Shown here: positions 32,283 to 41,807 of the stretch, piece after piece
Numbering within the stretch: position 1 is the first letter of the stretch
Layout: each line of letters starts with the position of its first letter
Origin: a virus
DNA length: 64,000 bases
Virus record (IMG/VR): IMGVR_UViG_3300021376_002797
Coordinates: 31,279-95,278 of that record
Direction: 5' to 3' (one strand)
Made by a program: the position numbers and the translations under genes
Notes under the pieces: generated by a model
What the model saw: only the letters and a program-made list of their open reading frames with translations
Told to the model about the DNA's origin: nothing
Database searches by the model: none

Positions 32283-34079
32283 ATGGGAGCATTATTAGAA
32301 TCAGGTCTTGTTGGTAACATAGGTTTGAAACACCTTAAAGTTATCAAAGAAGATACAATTAACAAATGGGATAGATTAGGATTCCTAGACGGTCTTAAAG
32401 GACACGTTAAAGAGAACATGGCACAATTATATGAAAATCAAGCATCTCACCTAATTAACGAAGCGGCTGCGACTGATAGCTCAGGTTCATTTGAAACTGT
32501 AGTTTTCCCAATCGTAAGACGCGTATTTTCTAAATTATTGGCTAATGATTTAGTATCAGTACAAGCAATGAACTTACCTATCGGTAAATTGTTCTACTTC
32601 GTACCTAAAATTCAAAGTTATCAAGCGGCAGGATCAAACTCTATTGATCATTATCCACCAATCGGCGGACCAACTTCTCCAAATTCAGATCCTACTCAAG
32701 GGTACACTGACGGAAGTAAAAACCTTTATGATAGATTTTACGAAGGAAATGAAGCCGGATTAGATCCTGCAGGTCTTTTCGATTATTCAAAAGGTTCTTA
32801 TACTGCTATTACTTCAACCGCAGTACAAACAGTTGCATGGTCTAACGGTTCTTTAGTACAATCAGGATACACAACAGGTGAATATAGAAAAGTTCTTTTA
32901 GCACTTTCAGGATTTTCTTCAGCAGGTGCTGGAAAACTTATCGGACCTGATGGTCAAGAAATGGATAACGAAGCGTTCCTTTCAGACTTAACTATCAACG
33001 CTGTAAGTTCTGGGGCGTTCTCAGGAGCTGGTTCAGGTAACCTATTATTTAGAGTAGTAACTCAAAAATATGGTAAAGGTATCGTACAATATGGTTCTCA
33101 AGCAACTACAACATGGTCTTCAACAGGTAATGGAGGATCTTATGATGATATTTGTGACCAAGCAGGTATTATCTACTTAGAAGTTGATTTACAAGTTCCT
33201 TGTTCAATCGGAGCAAACTCTTTAGATGGTTACTCAGGTTTAACTACAACTGTCGCTGGTACAACAACTGCAGGTTCTCAATTTGAAGCAACTTATAGAA
33301 GATACAAAGAATTGGAATTTGAAGACAAAATTGGTGAAGTTTCTTTTGACCTTGAGTCAGTTACTGTTTCTGTTACAGAAAGAAAACTAAGAGCGCAATG
33401 GTCACCTGAATTGGCACAAGACGTTTCTGCATTCCATAACATCGACGCTGAGGCTGAATTAACAGCTTTATTGTCTGAACAAGTGGCAGCAGAAATCGAT
33501 AGAGAAATCTTGAGAGACCTTAGAAAAGGAGCAGCTTGGAACCTAAGATGGGATTACAACGGATGGAAAAGAGGTACTGCTTCTAACCCATTAACTCAAT
33601 ACACACAAAAAGATTGGAATCAAACTTTGATTACAGCAATCAACCAAATTTCAGCACAAATCCACAAGTCTACATTAAGAGGTGGAGCTAACTGGATTGT
33701 TGTTTCTTCTGAGATTTCTGCAATCTTTGATGATTTAGAATACTTCCACGTATCTAACGCGTCTCCTGAGCAAGATCAATACAATATGGGTATTGAAAGA
33801 GTTGGTACATTGGCAGGAAGATACCAAGTGTATAGAGACCCTTACTTCCCACCAAATACAGTATTGTTGGGTCACAAAGGTTCTTCATTGTTAGACACAG
33901 GGTACGTTTACGCACCGTATGTTCCTCTACAATTGACACCTACTATGTATAACCCATTCAACTTCACGCCTATCAAAGGTATTATGACCAGATACGCTAA
34001 GAAGATGGTAAATAATCGCTTCTACGGACGAATTACCGTTGATGGTGTTAGAACGTTTGATTTAAGAGAATTGAGATAA
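32283..34079 (+). CDS. Major capsid protein (gp23-like)
   Basis: 598 residues. The N-terminal 60 residues form a delta-domain-like propeptide ending SHLINE, followed by AAATDSSGS: cleavage after Glu60 would mirror T4 gp23 maturation. VFPIVRRVFSKLLANDLVSV and AMNLPIGKLFYFVPK are typical of the HK97-fold T4-like capsid, as are AEAELTALLSEQVAAEIDRE and the C-terminal MTRYAKKMVNNRFYGRI. Codon use is more GC- and C-ending than neighbours, consistent with high expression. Terminator directly downstream. Confidence 0.95.
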   Translation: MGALLESGLVGNIGLKHLKVIKEDTINKWDRLGFLDGLKGHVKENMAQLYENQASHLINEAAATDSSGSFETVVFPIVRRVFSKLLANDLVSVQAMNLPIGKLFYFVPKIQSYQAAGSNSIDHYPPIGGPTSPNSDPTQGYTDGSKNLYDRFYEGNEAGLDPAGLFDYSKGSYTAITSTAVQTVAWSNGSLVQSGYTTGEYRKVLLALSGFSSAGAGKLIGPDGQEMDNEAFLSDLTINAVSSGAFSGAGSGNLLFRVVTQKYGKGIVQYGSQATTTWSSTGNGGSYDDICDQAGIIYLEVDLQVPCSIGANSLDGYSGLTTTVAGTTTAGSQFEATYRRYKELEFEDKIGEVSFDLESVTVSVTERKLRAQWSPELAQDVSAFHNIDAEAELTALLSEQVAAEIDREILRDLRKGAAWNLRWDYNGWKRGTASNPLTQYTQKDWNQTLITAINQISAQIHKSTLRGGANWIVVSSEISAIFDDLEYFHVSNASPEQDQYNMGIERVGTLAGRYQVYRDPYFPPNTVLLGHKGSSLLDTGYVYAPYVPLQLTPTMYNPFNFTPIKGIMTRYAKKMVNNRFYGRITVDGVRTFDLRELR

Positions 34080-34101
34080 TCAAAATCTTAAAATAACCTA
34101 C

Positions 34102-34130
34102 AAAGGAGACAAGATATTGTCTCCTTTTTT
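34102..34130 (+). terminator. Rho-independent terminator after capsid gene
   Basis: AAAGGAGACAA/TTGTCTCCTTT perfect 11-bp stem with a four-base loop and T-run. Confidence 0.9.
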
Positions 34131-34170
34131 ATTTTTTTATATTTACTATATGTTTTTTGGTAAAATGTAT

Positions 34171-34180
34171 TATATTTATA
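34171..34180 (+). promoter_or_regulatory. Late-motif match before HNH gene
   Basis: TATATTTATA only 3 bp before the chosen ATG at 34184; leader would be absent. Confidence 0.3.
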
Positions 34181-34183
34181 ATT

Positions 34184-34861
34184 ATGAAGAAAATAGAACT
34201 AATTAAAGAAGAAATAGATAAAATTTTAAAAATGTATAATGAAGAATTATTTGGTTCTCACACTATTTCACAAAAAACGGGCATTAGTAAGCCAACAATC
34301 TTAAAGATTTTAAAAGAAAATGGTGTTATTATGGGCCCATCAGGTAGAAGAAATATTGGGGGTAAAAAAGTTGCAGATAAAAAATGGAGGGACAAAAATA
34401 AAGATTATATGTGTAATAAATCCAAAAATTGGTACGAACAAAACAAAGAACACAGAAAACAATATTTAAAAGAATACCGTGAAAAAAACATAGACAAAAT
34501 TCGTGAAACAAAAAAAAACTACGAAAAAATACGTAAAGCGACTGATCCAATTTATAAACTAATATCCAACTTCAGAACGGCAATCTATCAAGTATTAAAA
34601 GAAAACAAAGTCCAAAAAAAAGGACACTATTTTGACATACTTAAATATTCGCCAGAAAACTTAGTAGGACATTTAGAAAGTAAATTTAAAGATAATATGA
34701 CTTGGGACAATTATGGTGAATGGCACGTAGACCATATAAAACCAATATCATCGTTTCAAATAACAGAAATTGGTGATAAAGAATTTATGTCTTGTTGGTC
34801 GTTAGACAACCTTCAACCATTGTGGAATAATGATAATATCCGAAAATCAAATAAATTATAA
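34184..34861 (+). CDS. HNH homing endonuclease-like protein
   Basis: 225 residues from the ATG at 34184 (an earlier ATG at 34157 lies across the promoter-like motif). N-terminal helix-turn-helix-like DNA-binding segment (SQKTGISKPTILKILKENGV), a basic repeat-rich middle, and a C-terminal HNH nuclease core: WHVDHIKPISSF with WSLDNLQPLWNNDN. Free-standing endonucleases of this kind sit beside conserved phage genes and spread themselves; the capsid gene immediately upstream is the natural target region (inference). Confidence 0.8.
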   Translation: MKKIELIKEEIDKILKMYNEELFGSHTISQKTGISKPTILKILKENGVIMGPSGRRNIGGKKVADKKWRDKNKDYMCNKSKNWYEQNKEHRKQYLKEYREKNIDKIRETKKNYEKIRKATDPIYKLISNFRTAIYQVLKENKVQKKGHYFDILKYSPENLVGHLESKFKDNMTWDNYGEWHVDHIKPISSFQITEIGDKEFMSCWSLDNLQPLWNNDNIRKSNKL

Positions 34862-34875
34862 TAAAATTAATGTGA

Positions 34876-35334
34876 ATGAATAGATGGGATATGTTTGAAA
34901 GGTTGTTTACATCGGTAATTGCGGTAGCTCAACCTTTCATCATTTATTTCCTATACGGTGACAATCAAGCAATATCTAGAGTATGGGACACACCATTACA
35001 ACCTTTATTTATTATCACAAACGCACTTGTTAGTTTTTTCTTTTTCAAATTACCAAAATGGAGAATACCCGCAACACTACTACTTCTTTTAACTTCTTTT
35101 TCTGTTACTGACCATTTTATATTACATAATATTTTTGCAATACTATTTTTTATTTTCTCTGCAGTTTCTTTATGGAGTATAAAAAAGTTTAGATATTATT
35201 TTTTTATATTTTTAATGTCTGCAATTTTTTTATTTGACGGATTATTTTGGGCTGAGACTTGTGGTATAATATCATTAGTATTTTATCATACACATTTGAC
35301 CATATATAGATATTTATTAGAAAAAAAAAGATGA
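34876..35334 (+). CDS. Multi-pass membrane protein
   Basis: 152 residues with four or five hydrophobic segments (for example IPATLLLLLTSFSVTDHFIL and FFIFLMSAIFLFDGLFWAET). Inner-membrane location likely. No family recognised. Start overlaps nothing; it overlaps the next gene by 4 bp (ATGA), so the two are probably coupled. Confidence 0.6.
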   Translation: MNRWDMFERLFTSVIAVAQPFIIYFLYGDNQAISRVWDTPLQPLFIITNALVSFFFFKLPKWRIPATLLLLLTSFSVTDHFILHNIFAILFFIFSAVSLWSIKKFRYYFFIFLMSAIFLFDGLFWAETCGIISLVFYHTHLTIYRYLLEKKR

Positions 35335-36041
35335 ACGTCAATAGAATAGTTAAAGGTATAATAAATGAATTAACCTCATCAAGGTATGGTGGTTATTATA
35401 ATGGACCACTAACTATGGGTGAAGTTTATTGGGACAAAGAAGAGTTGGGTCCATTTACTAAAAAAGTTTCAGATTTTTTTAATTCGGATTTAGAGTATGA
35501 TAGTTATGACGGTGCAATGGATTCACATAAAAAAAACTCTAAAAAATTAGAGTCAAAATCACGTAAAATTTCAAAATACAATAAAACACACAAACAACTT
35601 AGTGACGAAGAAGGCGGAATAGTCAATCAAACACCGGGTAAGGGTAAAAGAATTGTTCCGGTTAACGAATGGGTTAATTTAAACAACATACCATTAAATG
35701 AAGATTTGGCCGTTTGGTTTGGTAAAAAGAAAAAACCCAAAGGTTCAAAACAACCAAAAGGACCTTGGGTTGATATTTGTAGAAAAGTTGACGGTAAACA
35801 TCCACCTTGTGGTAGGTCTGACGCGAGTACTGGATCATATCCTAAATGTAGAGCGGCAGGAGTTGCCAGTAAAATGTCTGATTCACAAAAAAGATCGGCT
35901 TGTCAACAAAAAAGAAGAGCGGAAAAAAAAGATACACAATCAGGAAAAGGACAAAAACCTGTGATGACATCTTACAAACCGAAAAAGACCCAAAAAGAAT
36001 CCATAGATATTATTGTAAGAAATATTTTATCAAGTCTTTAA
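35331..36041 (+). CDS. DUF5872-containing basic protein
   Basis: 236 residues. N-terminus MNVNRIVKGIINELTSSRYG has an INE site and a basic helix like the cargo tags. About residues 135-210 match DUF5872: PKGPWVDICRKVDGKHPPCG, then YPKCRAAGVASKMSDSQKRS with conserved Cys and basic residues. C-terminus ends IDIIVRNILSSL. Lys-rich linkers suggest DNA binding. Probably a head-internal or DNA-associated protein (inference). Confidence 0.65.
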   Translation: MNVNRIVKGIINELTSSRYGGYYNGPLTMGEVYWDKEELGPFTKKVSDFFNSDLEYDSYDGAMDSHKKNSKKLESKSRKISKYNKTHKQLSDEEGGIVNQTPGKGKRIVPVNEWVNLNNIPLNEDLAVWFGKKKKPKGSKQPKGPWVDICRKVDGKHPPCGRSDASTGSYPKCRAAGVASKMSDSQKRSACQQKRRAEKKDTQSGKGQKPVMTSYKPKKTQKESIDIIVRNILSSL

Positions 36042-36493
36042 CAATAAGCCCCTGAACAATGTTTTTTACCATCTAAACCTTTAATTTTTCCTTTACATAC
36101 TTGAACGGCATAACCATTTGCATAGGCGCTCGGGTACACATCAAATTTTGCTTTAGCTGCCGATTTACCTCTAGCACAAAGTTTAGTTCCTGTTTTTTTA
36201 CGACCTTCTTCAATCATGTCCTCATCTTCCTCTTCTTCGTATTCATTTTCACCTTCTATTTCGTTTTTTAAAAAATCGAAAACTTGATCCATATTATTTT
36301 TTGCTTCAGCAATATGGTCTTGCGCCCAATCATGACCATCATCTAAAATAGATTCAATTTCATCTTGATCCATGTCCAATAACATCTCACACTGCCTTTT
36401 AATTTGTTCTAAATTTGAAAAGAACATGTATCTACTTGAGTGTTTTTTTTCTTCTTCTCTTAGCACTTTTCTAATAATTTGATTTATATTCAT
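36038..36493 (-). CDS. Small protein with cargo-like N-terminus and Cys/Lys-rich C-terminal domain
   Basis: 151 residues. N-terminus MNINQIIRKVLREEEKKHSS contains an LRE site after a short amphipathic helix. The C-terminal 55 residues (GTKLCARGKSAAKAKFDVYP, then SAYANGYAVQVCKGK) form a compact domain seen in many environmental phages; function unknown. Convergent with the DUF5872 gene, overlapping its stop by 4 bp. Confidence 0.65.
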   Translation of the reverse strand: MNINQIIRKVLREEEKKHSSRYMFFSNLEQIKRQCEMLLDMDQDEIESILDDGHDWAQDHIAEAKNNMDQVFDFLKNEIEGENEYEEEEDEDMIEEGRKKTGTKLCARGKSAAKAKFDVYPSAYANGYAVQVCKGKIKGLDGKKHCSGAYC

Positions 36494-36494
36494 A

Positions 36495-37976
36495 TCACAT
36501 TTTATTTACTATTTGGAACTGAAGTTCCCTTTTATATGTATCCACATTTTTATCTGTGTTAACTTTAATATCCACATAATACTCGTTTGGTATTTTATCT
36601 CTCGTGTCAAATACAAAATAATACCCGTCAGGTGTTTTATTAACCTTTGTCCATTCTTGAACTTGTACTTCGGTATTTGCGCCTTCTTTGACGTATATAC
36701 GATAATAAACGTCAACACTTTCTAAAACTTGAGATGAGGTGTAGGCCTGTTTAATAGTCAAATTAACTTTTCTAATATCGGTATTTAATACTTTTTCATT
36801 TTGTTTAATCCCACCTACATTGAACCCGAATATTTTAGGTTTACTCGTTGTAGTCCCTATCTGGTAATTACCGTTTGTTTTCAAAACTGCAAATTCATTT
36901 TCTACATCATCCAATGATGTACCGTTAATTGATAACCCTCCCCAAACGTCATTAAACAAACAAGGAATACTATCTGAAGTTAAATTATTAACATTAACTT
37001 TGTATACTCCTTTTGTGACTAAACATGTGGTAAGTGCGGTAAATCCACTAATCTCATCACCATTAGAATCTAATATATCTACTGTGGGTAATGAGTCCAA
37101 ATTTATTGGATTTCCGTTTTCATAAACGTATAAATATAAATTATTATTTGAATTGGCGTAAAAACTATTTCTATCATCATTTATATAATCATCATATGTT
37201 GTTTCTAAAAAGGGTTCATAAAATGTTTGGGTGTGAGGAGAGAAAAAACCAACAGAGTAATTTTCTGTTAGACCTGAAATATTTTCAACTTCAGGATAAA
37301 ATGCAATACCCCATCCTGTAACCCCCGTAGTACCACCACTTAATATTGAATTTATTTCATTTGTCATATCGAACTCAATATCTTCATCACCAAATTCAAA
37401 ATGTTGTGTATCTACAATTGTAAGTGCCGAGTAATTAACACCACTCCCTGTTACGGAATTTTCATTATTATAAATACCGTTAGTTGACCACCCACTTATT
37501 GTTGTTCTTTCAAACCAGTTTGAAGGTCTTTGGGAAAAAGATCTATCATTCAAGTTAGTTACACCGAAATCATAATAATCGTAACCAACACCCGAATCCC
37601 AATTTTGTGGATTTCCTGTCGATCCTGAAGTTTTAGGTATTCTAAATAAAATTAAATCAAATGAAGTTGCTCTTCTTCTTCCTTGTGAAGTTTTATCATT
37701 GAATAACTCTTTATCAAAAAAAGAAGTATTTTTCATTTTTAAAGAGTGAGTTAAACCACTATAACCATTACAACTAAGGGATATTGTATTGTCTGTTATT
37801 TTTTCATTCAAAATTGTTAAATCAATATTGAAAATATAACGACTATACCCCAAAGGAACTGCAACGTTATCAACCCTACCATAAAATAATTCAACAATGG
37901 GATTTCTTCCCGTGTTAGTGTAGGAATTGTCTATTAATGTGTTAGATTTATTAAAATAGGATCTATGTATTGACAT
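36495..37976 (-). CDS. Virion structural protein
   Basis: 493 residues, rich in Ser, Asn, Thr and aromatic residues, beta-rich. N-terminus MSIHRSYFNKSNTLIDNSYT; no enzymatic motif. Position at the start of the minus-strand baseplate genes suggests a tail or baseplate-associated protein. A late-type motif lies just upstream. Not assigned to a named family. Confidence 0.6.
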   Translation of the reverse strand: MSIHRSYFNKSNTLIDNSYTNTGRNPIVELFYGRVDNVAVPLGYSRYIFNIDLTILNEKITDNTISLSCNGYSGLTHSLKMKNTSFFDKELFNDKTSQGRRRATSFDLILFRIPKTSGSTGNPQNWDSGVGYDYYDFGVTNLNDRSFSQRPSNWFERTTISGWSTNGIYNNENSVTGSGVNYSALTIVDTQHFEFGDEDIEFDMTNEINSILSGGTTGVTGWGIAFYPEVENISGLTENYSVGFFSPHTQTFYEPFLETTYDDYINDDRNSFYANSNNNLYLYVYENGNPINLDSLPTVDILDSNGDEISGFTALTTCLVTKGVYKVNVNNLTSDSIPCLFNDVWGGLSINGTSLDDVENEFAVLKTNGNYQIGTTTSKPKIFGFNVGGIKQNEKVLNTDIRKVNLTIKQAYTSSQVLESVDVYYRIYVKEGANTEVQVQEWTKVNKTPDGYYFVFDTRDKIPNEYYVDIKVNTDKNVDTYKRELQFQIVNKM

Positions 37977-37990
37977 TCAAGTATTTTTAT

Positions 37991-37999
37991 TATAAATAC
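37991..37999 (-). promoter_or_regulatory. Putative late promoter motif
   Basis: Minus strand GTATTTATA, 14 bp before the start at 37976; the only good match seen for the minus-strand structural block. Confidence 0.4.
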
Positions 38000-39577
38000 T
38001 TAGTTAATCCGAATATTACTATTTAAAACTTTTTGATATGCTTCTTGCATTTTTTTTAATACATCATCTGTTGAAATACTTGAAGACCTACATATAGGAC
38101 TTGGTGGTAACATCGGATATGGGTGATCGTGAGTTATTAAAAAGTTTACAATTAATTGTAATAGTTCCATCAATTCCTCACCCCTAACTGTTGATGATGT
38201 ATTTGGTGAAATTATATCATTAAAAGTATTACCCGTTATTCCATAAATCGTACCATTCAAATTTATCGGGTCTTTACCTGGTATTGTACTTTTATGACTC
38301 AATAAAAATAATTGGTCTGCACCTAAAGTAGCTACCGTATTATCTCCTTTTACCACCGTGGCGGGTACTACAATTTCTTGTACTTTATTAAAAGGCTCAG
38401 GTTGTTTGAAATTTTTATAAACATCACCATAACCGGGTGTTAAATCTGTTGCTGTTACAATTGTTGAGTTTATTAATCTCGACATATTATCAACAGATAT
38501 TAAATCAATATTACCCGATAGATTTGATAATACATTTCTTATTTGTTCACCAGGTCTATAATAAAAAGGAAATTGTTGATCTTTTTGTATATTACAAAAA
38601 GTAGGATCATCGTGAAACTTTCTTACTGTACCAACTATTAATTGAACAAATTCTTCAAATGTTTTTGCTTGTATGTTCAAATTATATACAATACCATATG
38701 TGCTTTGTCCCGATAATTTGGTGTCATAATCGAAAAAACCAACTTGAGTCTCAAAAGAGTTGTTTGAGGGTAATTGAATTATTCTAACTCCTCCACTGAA
38801 AACATCTACTTGGGTGTTCATGGTTGTACAATAATATTCTATTAAAAATTTTAATTGATCTTTTCTATCTACCAATTTAGTAAAAGATTGTGGTTCTCCG
38901 TATTTTACTGTGTCGGTTAATTTAGAAAGTTGTAAAAACGCTCTGTTATTATTAATTACAGGTATTTCACCCCTCTGATAATCAAAATGTTTACCAGACC
39001 TTAATAATACATCATTTTGTTTGATTATTAAATCAGAATTACCCCTACCATTTATTGATATATCTATTGGTTCAGAAAATACACCAGACTTAGATGGGTC
39101 TTTATAAGTTCCGTCAATGTTTTTAATATTTGGGACACTTATTGGTGAATTTTCATATCCGTCATCTAAATGTATTTTTGATGATCTAAAATCTTCACCT
39201 CCGATATACAAAGGGGAAGAGAAAGGTGCAGACATGTAAAACTTATTTCTACCCGTTGTTCTTTTTCTATCAAAGTAAAAAATCATCACCCTATCTCCTG
39301 GTTTTGGTACTTGATTGATAAAATAAGGTAAAAACGGTAAATGAACCCAAGGATCTTTAGGTGACCAATTCCCAATTGTTTCCTTATCGGAATCAGGTTC
39401 CCATCCACTTTTTTTTGCAGACTTTTCTATTTGTTCAATATTTTTTAGATTGATTGGTTTTATCCTTGCTCTACCTAACATTAAAGGGTCTTCATTATTA
39501 ACACAAACCCCCCAGTAGAAGTTTTGTGTCATATCTTGTGAAAACGAATCTGTGGTTTGTATTTCTCCTTTAGACAT
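38000..39577 (-). CDS. Baseplate spike/hub protein with gp5-like OB domain
   Basis: 525 residues. FYWGVCVNNEDPLMLGRARI and PWVHLPFLPYFINQVPKPGD followed by RVMIFYFD fit the N-terminal OB-fold of gp5-type baseplate proteins, which plug the tail tube. No lysozyme domain or needle repeat is obvious; the middle and C-terminal parts are unassigned, with HDHPYPMLPP near the C-terminus resembling spike-adjacent segments. Forms part of the puncturing device of the contractile tail (inference from fold). Confidence 0.7.
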   Translation of the reverse strand: MSKGEIQTTDSFSQDMTQNFYWGVCVNNEDPLMLGRARIKPINLKNIEQIEKSAKKSGWEPDSDKETIGNWSPKDPWVHLPFLPYFINQVPKPGDRVMIFYFDRKRTTGRNKFYMSAPFSSPLYIGGEDFRSSKIHLDDGYENSPISVPNIKNIDGTYKDPSKSGVFSEPIDISINGRGNSDLIIKQNDVLLRSGKHFDYQRGEIPVINNNRAFLQLSKLTDTVKYGEPQSFTKLVDRKDQLKFLIEYYCTTMNTQVDVFSGGVRIIQLPSNNSFETQVGFFDYDTKLSGQSTYGIVYNLNIQAKTFEEFVQLIVGTVRKFHDDPTFCNIQKDQQFPFYYRPGEQIRNVLSNLSGNIDLISVDNMSRLINSTIVTATDLTPGYGDVYKNFKQPEPFNKVQEIVVPATVVKGDNTVATLGADQLFLLSHKSTIPGKDPINLNGTIYGITGNTFNDIISPNTSSTVRGEELMELLQLIVNFLITHDHPYPMLPPSPICRSSSISTDDVLKKMQEAYQKVLNSNIRIN

Positions 39578-39773
39578 TTTTTGTTCTATTATTTATTTCA
39601 TCCAATAATTTATTATAACTACTTTCTGTCGAATCTAAATGGTGTGTTAATTTCATAATTAAAGATTTAGTCTTTTCGAAGTCTTCAGATAGAAATTTTA
39701 AAGCACTCGTTAAATCTTTATTAGATTTATTTTTATAATTTTTTATAATCTCAATTAGTTCTTTCGTTTTCAT
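39570..39773 (-). CDS. Small coiled-coil protein
   Basis: 67 residues from the ATG at 39773, just after the preceding gene's stop; a longer in-frame version would overlap that gene heavily. Helical, Lys/Glu rich (MKTKELIEIIKNYKNKSNKD). Overlaps the spike gene by 8 bp. Possibly a baseplate chaperone; not recognised. Confidence 0.5.
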   Translation of the reverse strand: MKTKELIEIIKNYKNKSNKDLTSALKFLSEDFEKTKSLIMKLTHHLDSTESSYNKLLDEINNRTKNV

Positions 39774-39774
39774 A

Positions 39775-41805
39775 TTAATAAGATTTTCCCCATCCTTTTG
39801 TTGGTTGGGTAGTCCCCGGTCCGGCACCAAATGGTGGTACAATTACTTTCAATGGCGGTATTAGAATTTCAGTTCTACCATTTTGTTTATTTTCTTTACT
39901 TTGTCCCTTTATTTTAGATTTAGTAAACAAATTCATTAAATTTGGTGTTCCGTCAGGATTATCGTCTGTTGGTAATCCTGCGTTTTGTAAATTCTCTATT
40001 ACATTAGCATAACTTCTTGTGTCAGACGCTCCACCCAAAAATTGTGCACCAGCTAGTGCAAATAACGGTAACCCTAAATTAAACTGACTGAGACCCAAAT
40101 TTAGTAATTTTAATAATTCATCTAAAACACTTTTACAGTTTCTGTAATCAATCACTGCCTGACCAACAACAAAAAGAATGTAAACTATATTTGCATACAT
40201 TGAAAGTTGTGTATCTTTTGCTTCTTTTGCAATATCTAAAAGGATACTCTCAACTAAAAGTTTAATATTTTTCTTAACTAAAGAAAAAATTTGTTCTATG
40301 AAAATGGCAATAACTCTTCTTATAAAACATAGAAGAAATTTTTTAAATTTTTTAAAAAAATCAGTTACGTCCTCAAATAATTCGTTTAAAAATGCAGAAC
40401 CATTAGAAATTATCGCCTTTATCATTATTATAAACCCTAACATTACTTTTGGTGTTAAAATTGCTTTAACTAAATTTGCCGGTAAGTTCAAAAGAAATTC
40501 TAATAATAATGATTCGTTAATATCTATATTTGGTCCTAAAAGTTGTTGCCATTTTGGATCTTCAGAGATGGAATCAATACCTTCAAAGAATTTATTTATT
40601 TTTTCTTGTGCCTTATTTTCTTTAATTACGTCGTCTAAAATTTGTGTGGTTGCCTGTACATTGACAGGTAAATTAACCTCATCGCAATCTTTAAATGTTA
40701 CTAAACCATTAACTTTTAGTTCTGTTTTAAAATCAATTTCTAATAAATCTTGTGGCGAAAGCTCAAAAAAAGAATCATCGATTAAATCCAAATCACTTAA
40801 TTTACCACTACCAGATATATCTATTTTTTTTGACGGATCAGAACAAATACCCATTAATCTTTTAACAAATTTTATAAATTTTTCAAGATCACTTAATTCA
40901 TCTGCTGGTGTGTTTAACCCTATTTGTATTGCTCCCATAAGTTGGGACATAATGGATTGTATTAATCCGTTTAAATCAAATATTTCAATACTACCAAAAT
41001 AATCTCTTAAAAAATCACTAATTTTTGTTCGATTTAATGATTGATTTAATAATGTTATTTTAAAATAATCATCATATTCTGTTAAGTTAGTAGTCGGGTT
41101 TGTATATTGGTTTACATATTGTATGTCAAAAAGTTGAGCCCCTGATGATCCAATATATGATTGTCCATACTGTTGTTGAAATGATTGTGGAGAAATTAAT
41201 CTATTATAAAGTTCTCTATTCATTGAATAAGGAACTTGACCATTTTGAGTGGTTTCAAACTCATACATATATTTACCATATTGATCATCAGGAGAAATCT
41301 TTAAAATTTTAAACAAGTCTAAATGTTTTAATTTTATATAGATGGGTATATTTACCATATCTTGGTACGATTGTTCTTCAGAACAACCAATAGTGTCAGT
41401 AATACATTCTATAAAAATATCAGTGAATTTTGCTTTAGTATTTTCTACCGCCAATAAAAAAATATTACCTAAAATTTTACTTGTCTTTAGGTTTCCTATT
41501 CTTCCTGATTTATTTTTGGATTTTTTTCTTGAATTTTCTCCTGACTTTTCTCCATAACCTATAGTTGTTTTATATAAATCAATTAATGATTCATAAAGAC
41601 CTGGTTCTTCAGAACTTCTTTTTTTATTTTTATTTTTTTGTAAATCTTTTAATTTTTTCTTAACGTCTTTACTGGTCAATGTATTTTTTTCTTTTGTTTG
41701 ATCCTTCTTTCTTTTTTTTTCTGATTGATTATTTTGCACAACGGTTTTGTAAGCGGAAACCTTACTTTTTATGTTATCTAAATCATTTTTATTATCCAAT
41801 CCCAT
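39775..41805 (-). CDS. Large structural protein with hydrophobic segments
   Basis: 676 residues. Charged, Lys-rich N-terminal 100 residues; then mixed domains; hydrophobic helices at about 440-600 (VMLGFIIMIKAIISNGSAFL; ANIVYILFVVGQAVIDYR). The C-terminus is a Gly/Pro tail. Hydrophobic helices in a baseplate-block protein suggest a tape-measure-like, hub, or membrane-contacting role, but size and family are not decisive. Not recognised. Confidence 0.55.
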   Translation of the reverse strand: MGLDNKNDLDNIKSKVSAYKTVVQNNQSEKKRKKDQTKEKNTLTSKDVKKKLKDLQKNKNKKRSSEEPGLYESLIDLYKTTIGYGEKSGENSRKKSKNKSGRIGNLKTSKILGNIFLLAVENTKAKFTDIFIECITDTIGCSEEQSYQDMVNIPIYIKLKHLDLFKILKISPDDQYGKYMYEFETTQNGQVPYSMNRELYNRLISPQSFQQQYGQSYIGSSGAQLFDIQYVNQYTNPTTNLTEYDDYFKITLLNQSLNRTKISDFLRDYFGSIEIFDLNGLIQSIMSQLMGAIQIGLNTPADELSDLEKFIKFVKRLMGICSDPSKKIDISGSGKLSDLDLIDDSFFELSPQDLLEIDFKTELKVNGLVTFKDCDEVNLPVNVQATTQILDDVIKENKAQEKINKFFEGIDSISEDPKWQQLLGPNIDINESLLLEFLLNLPANLVKAILTPKVMLGFIIMIKAIISNGSAFLNELFEDVTDFFKKFKKFLLCFIRRVIAIFIEQIFSLVKKNIKLLVESILLDIAKEAKDTQLSMYANIVYILFVVGQAVIDYRNCKSVLDELLKLLNLGLSQFNLGLPLFALAGAQFLGGASDTRSYANVIENLQNAGLPTDDNPDGTPNLMNLFTKSKIKGQSKENKQNGRTEILIPPLKVIVPPFGAGPGTTQPTKGWGKSY

Positions 41806-41807
41806 AA

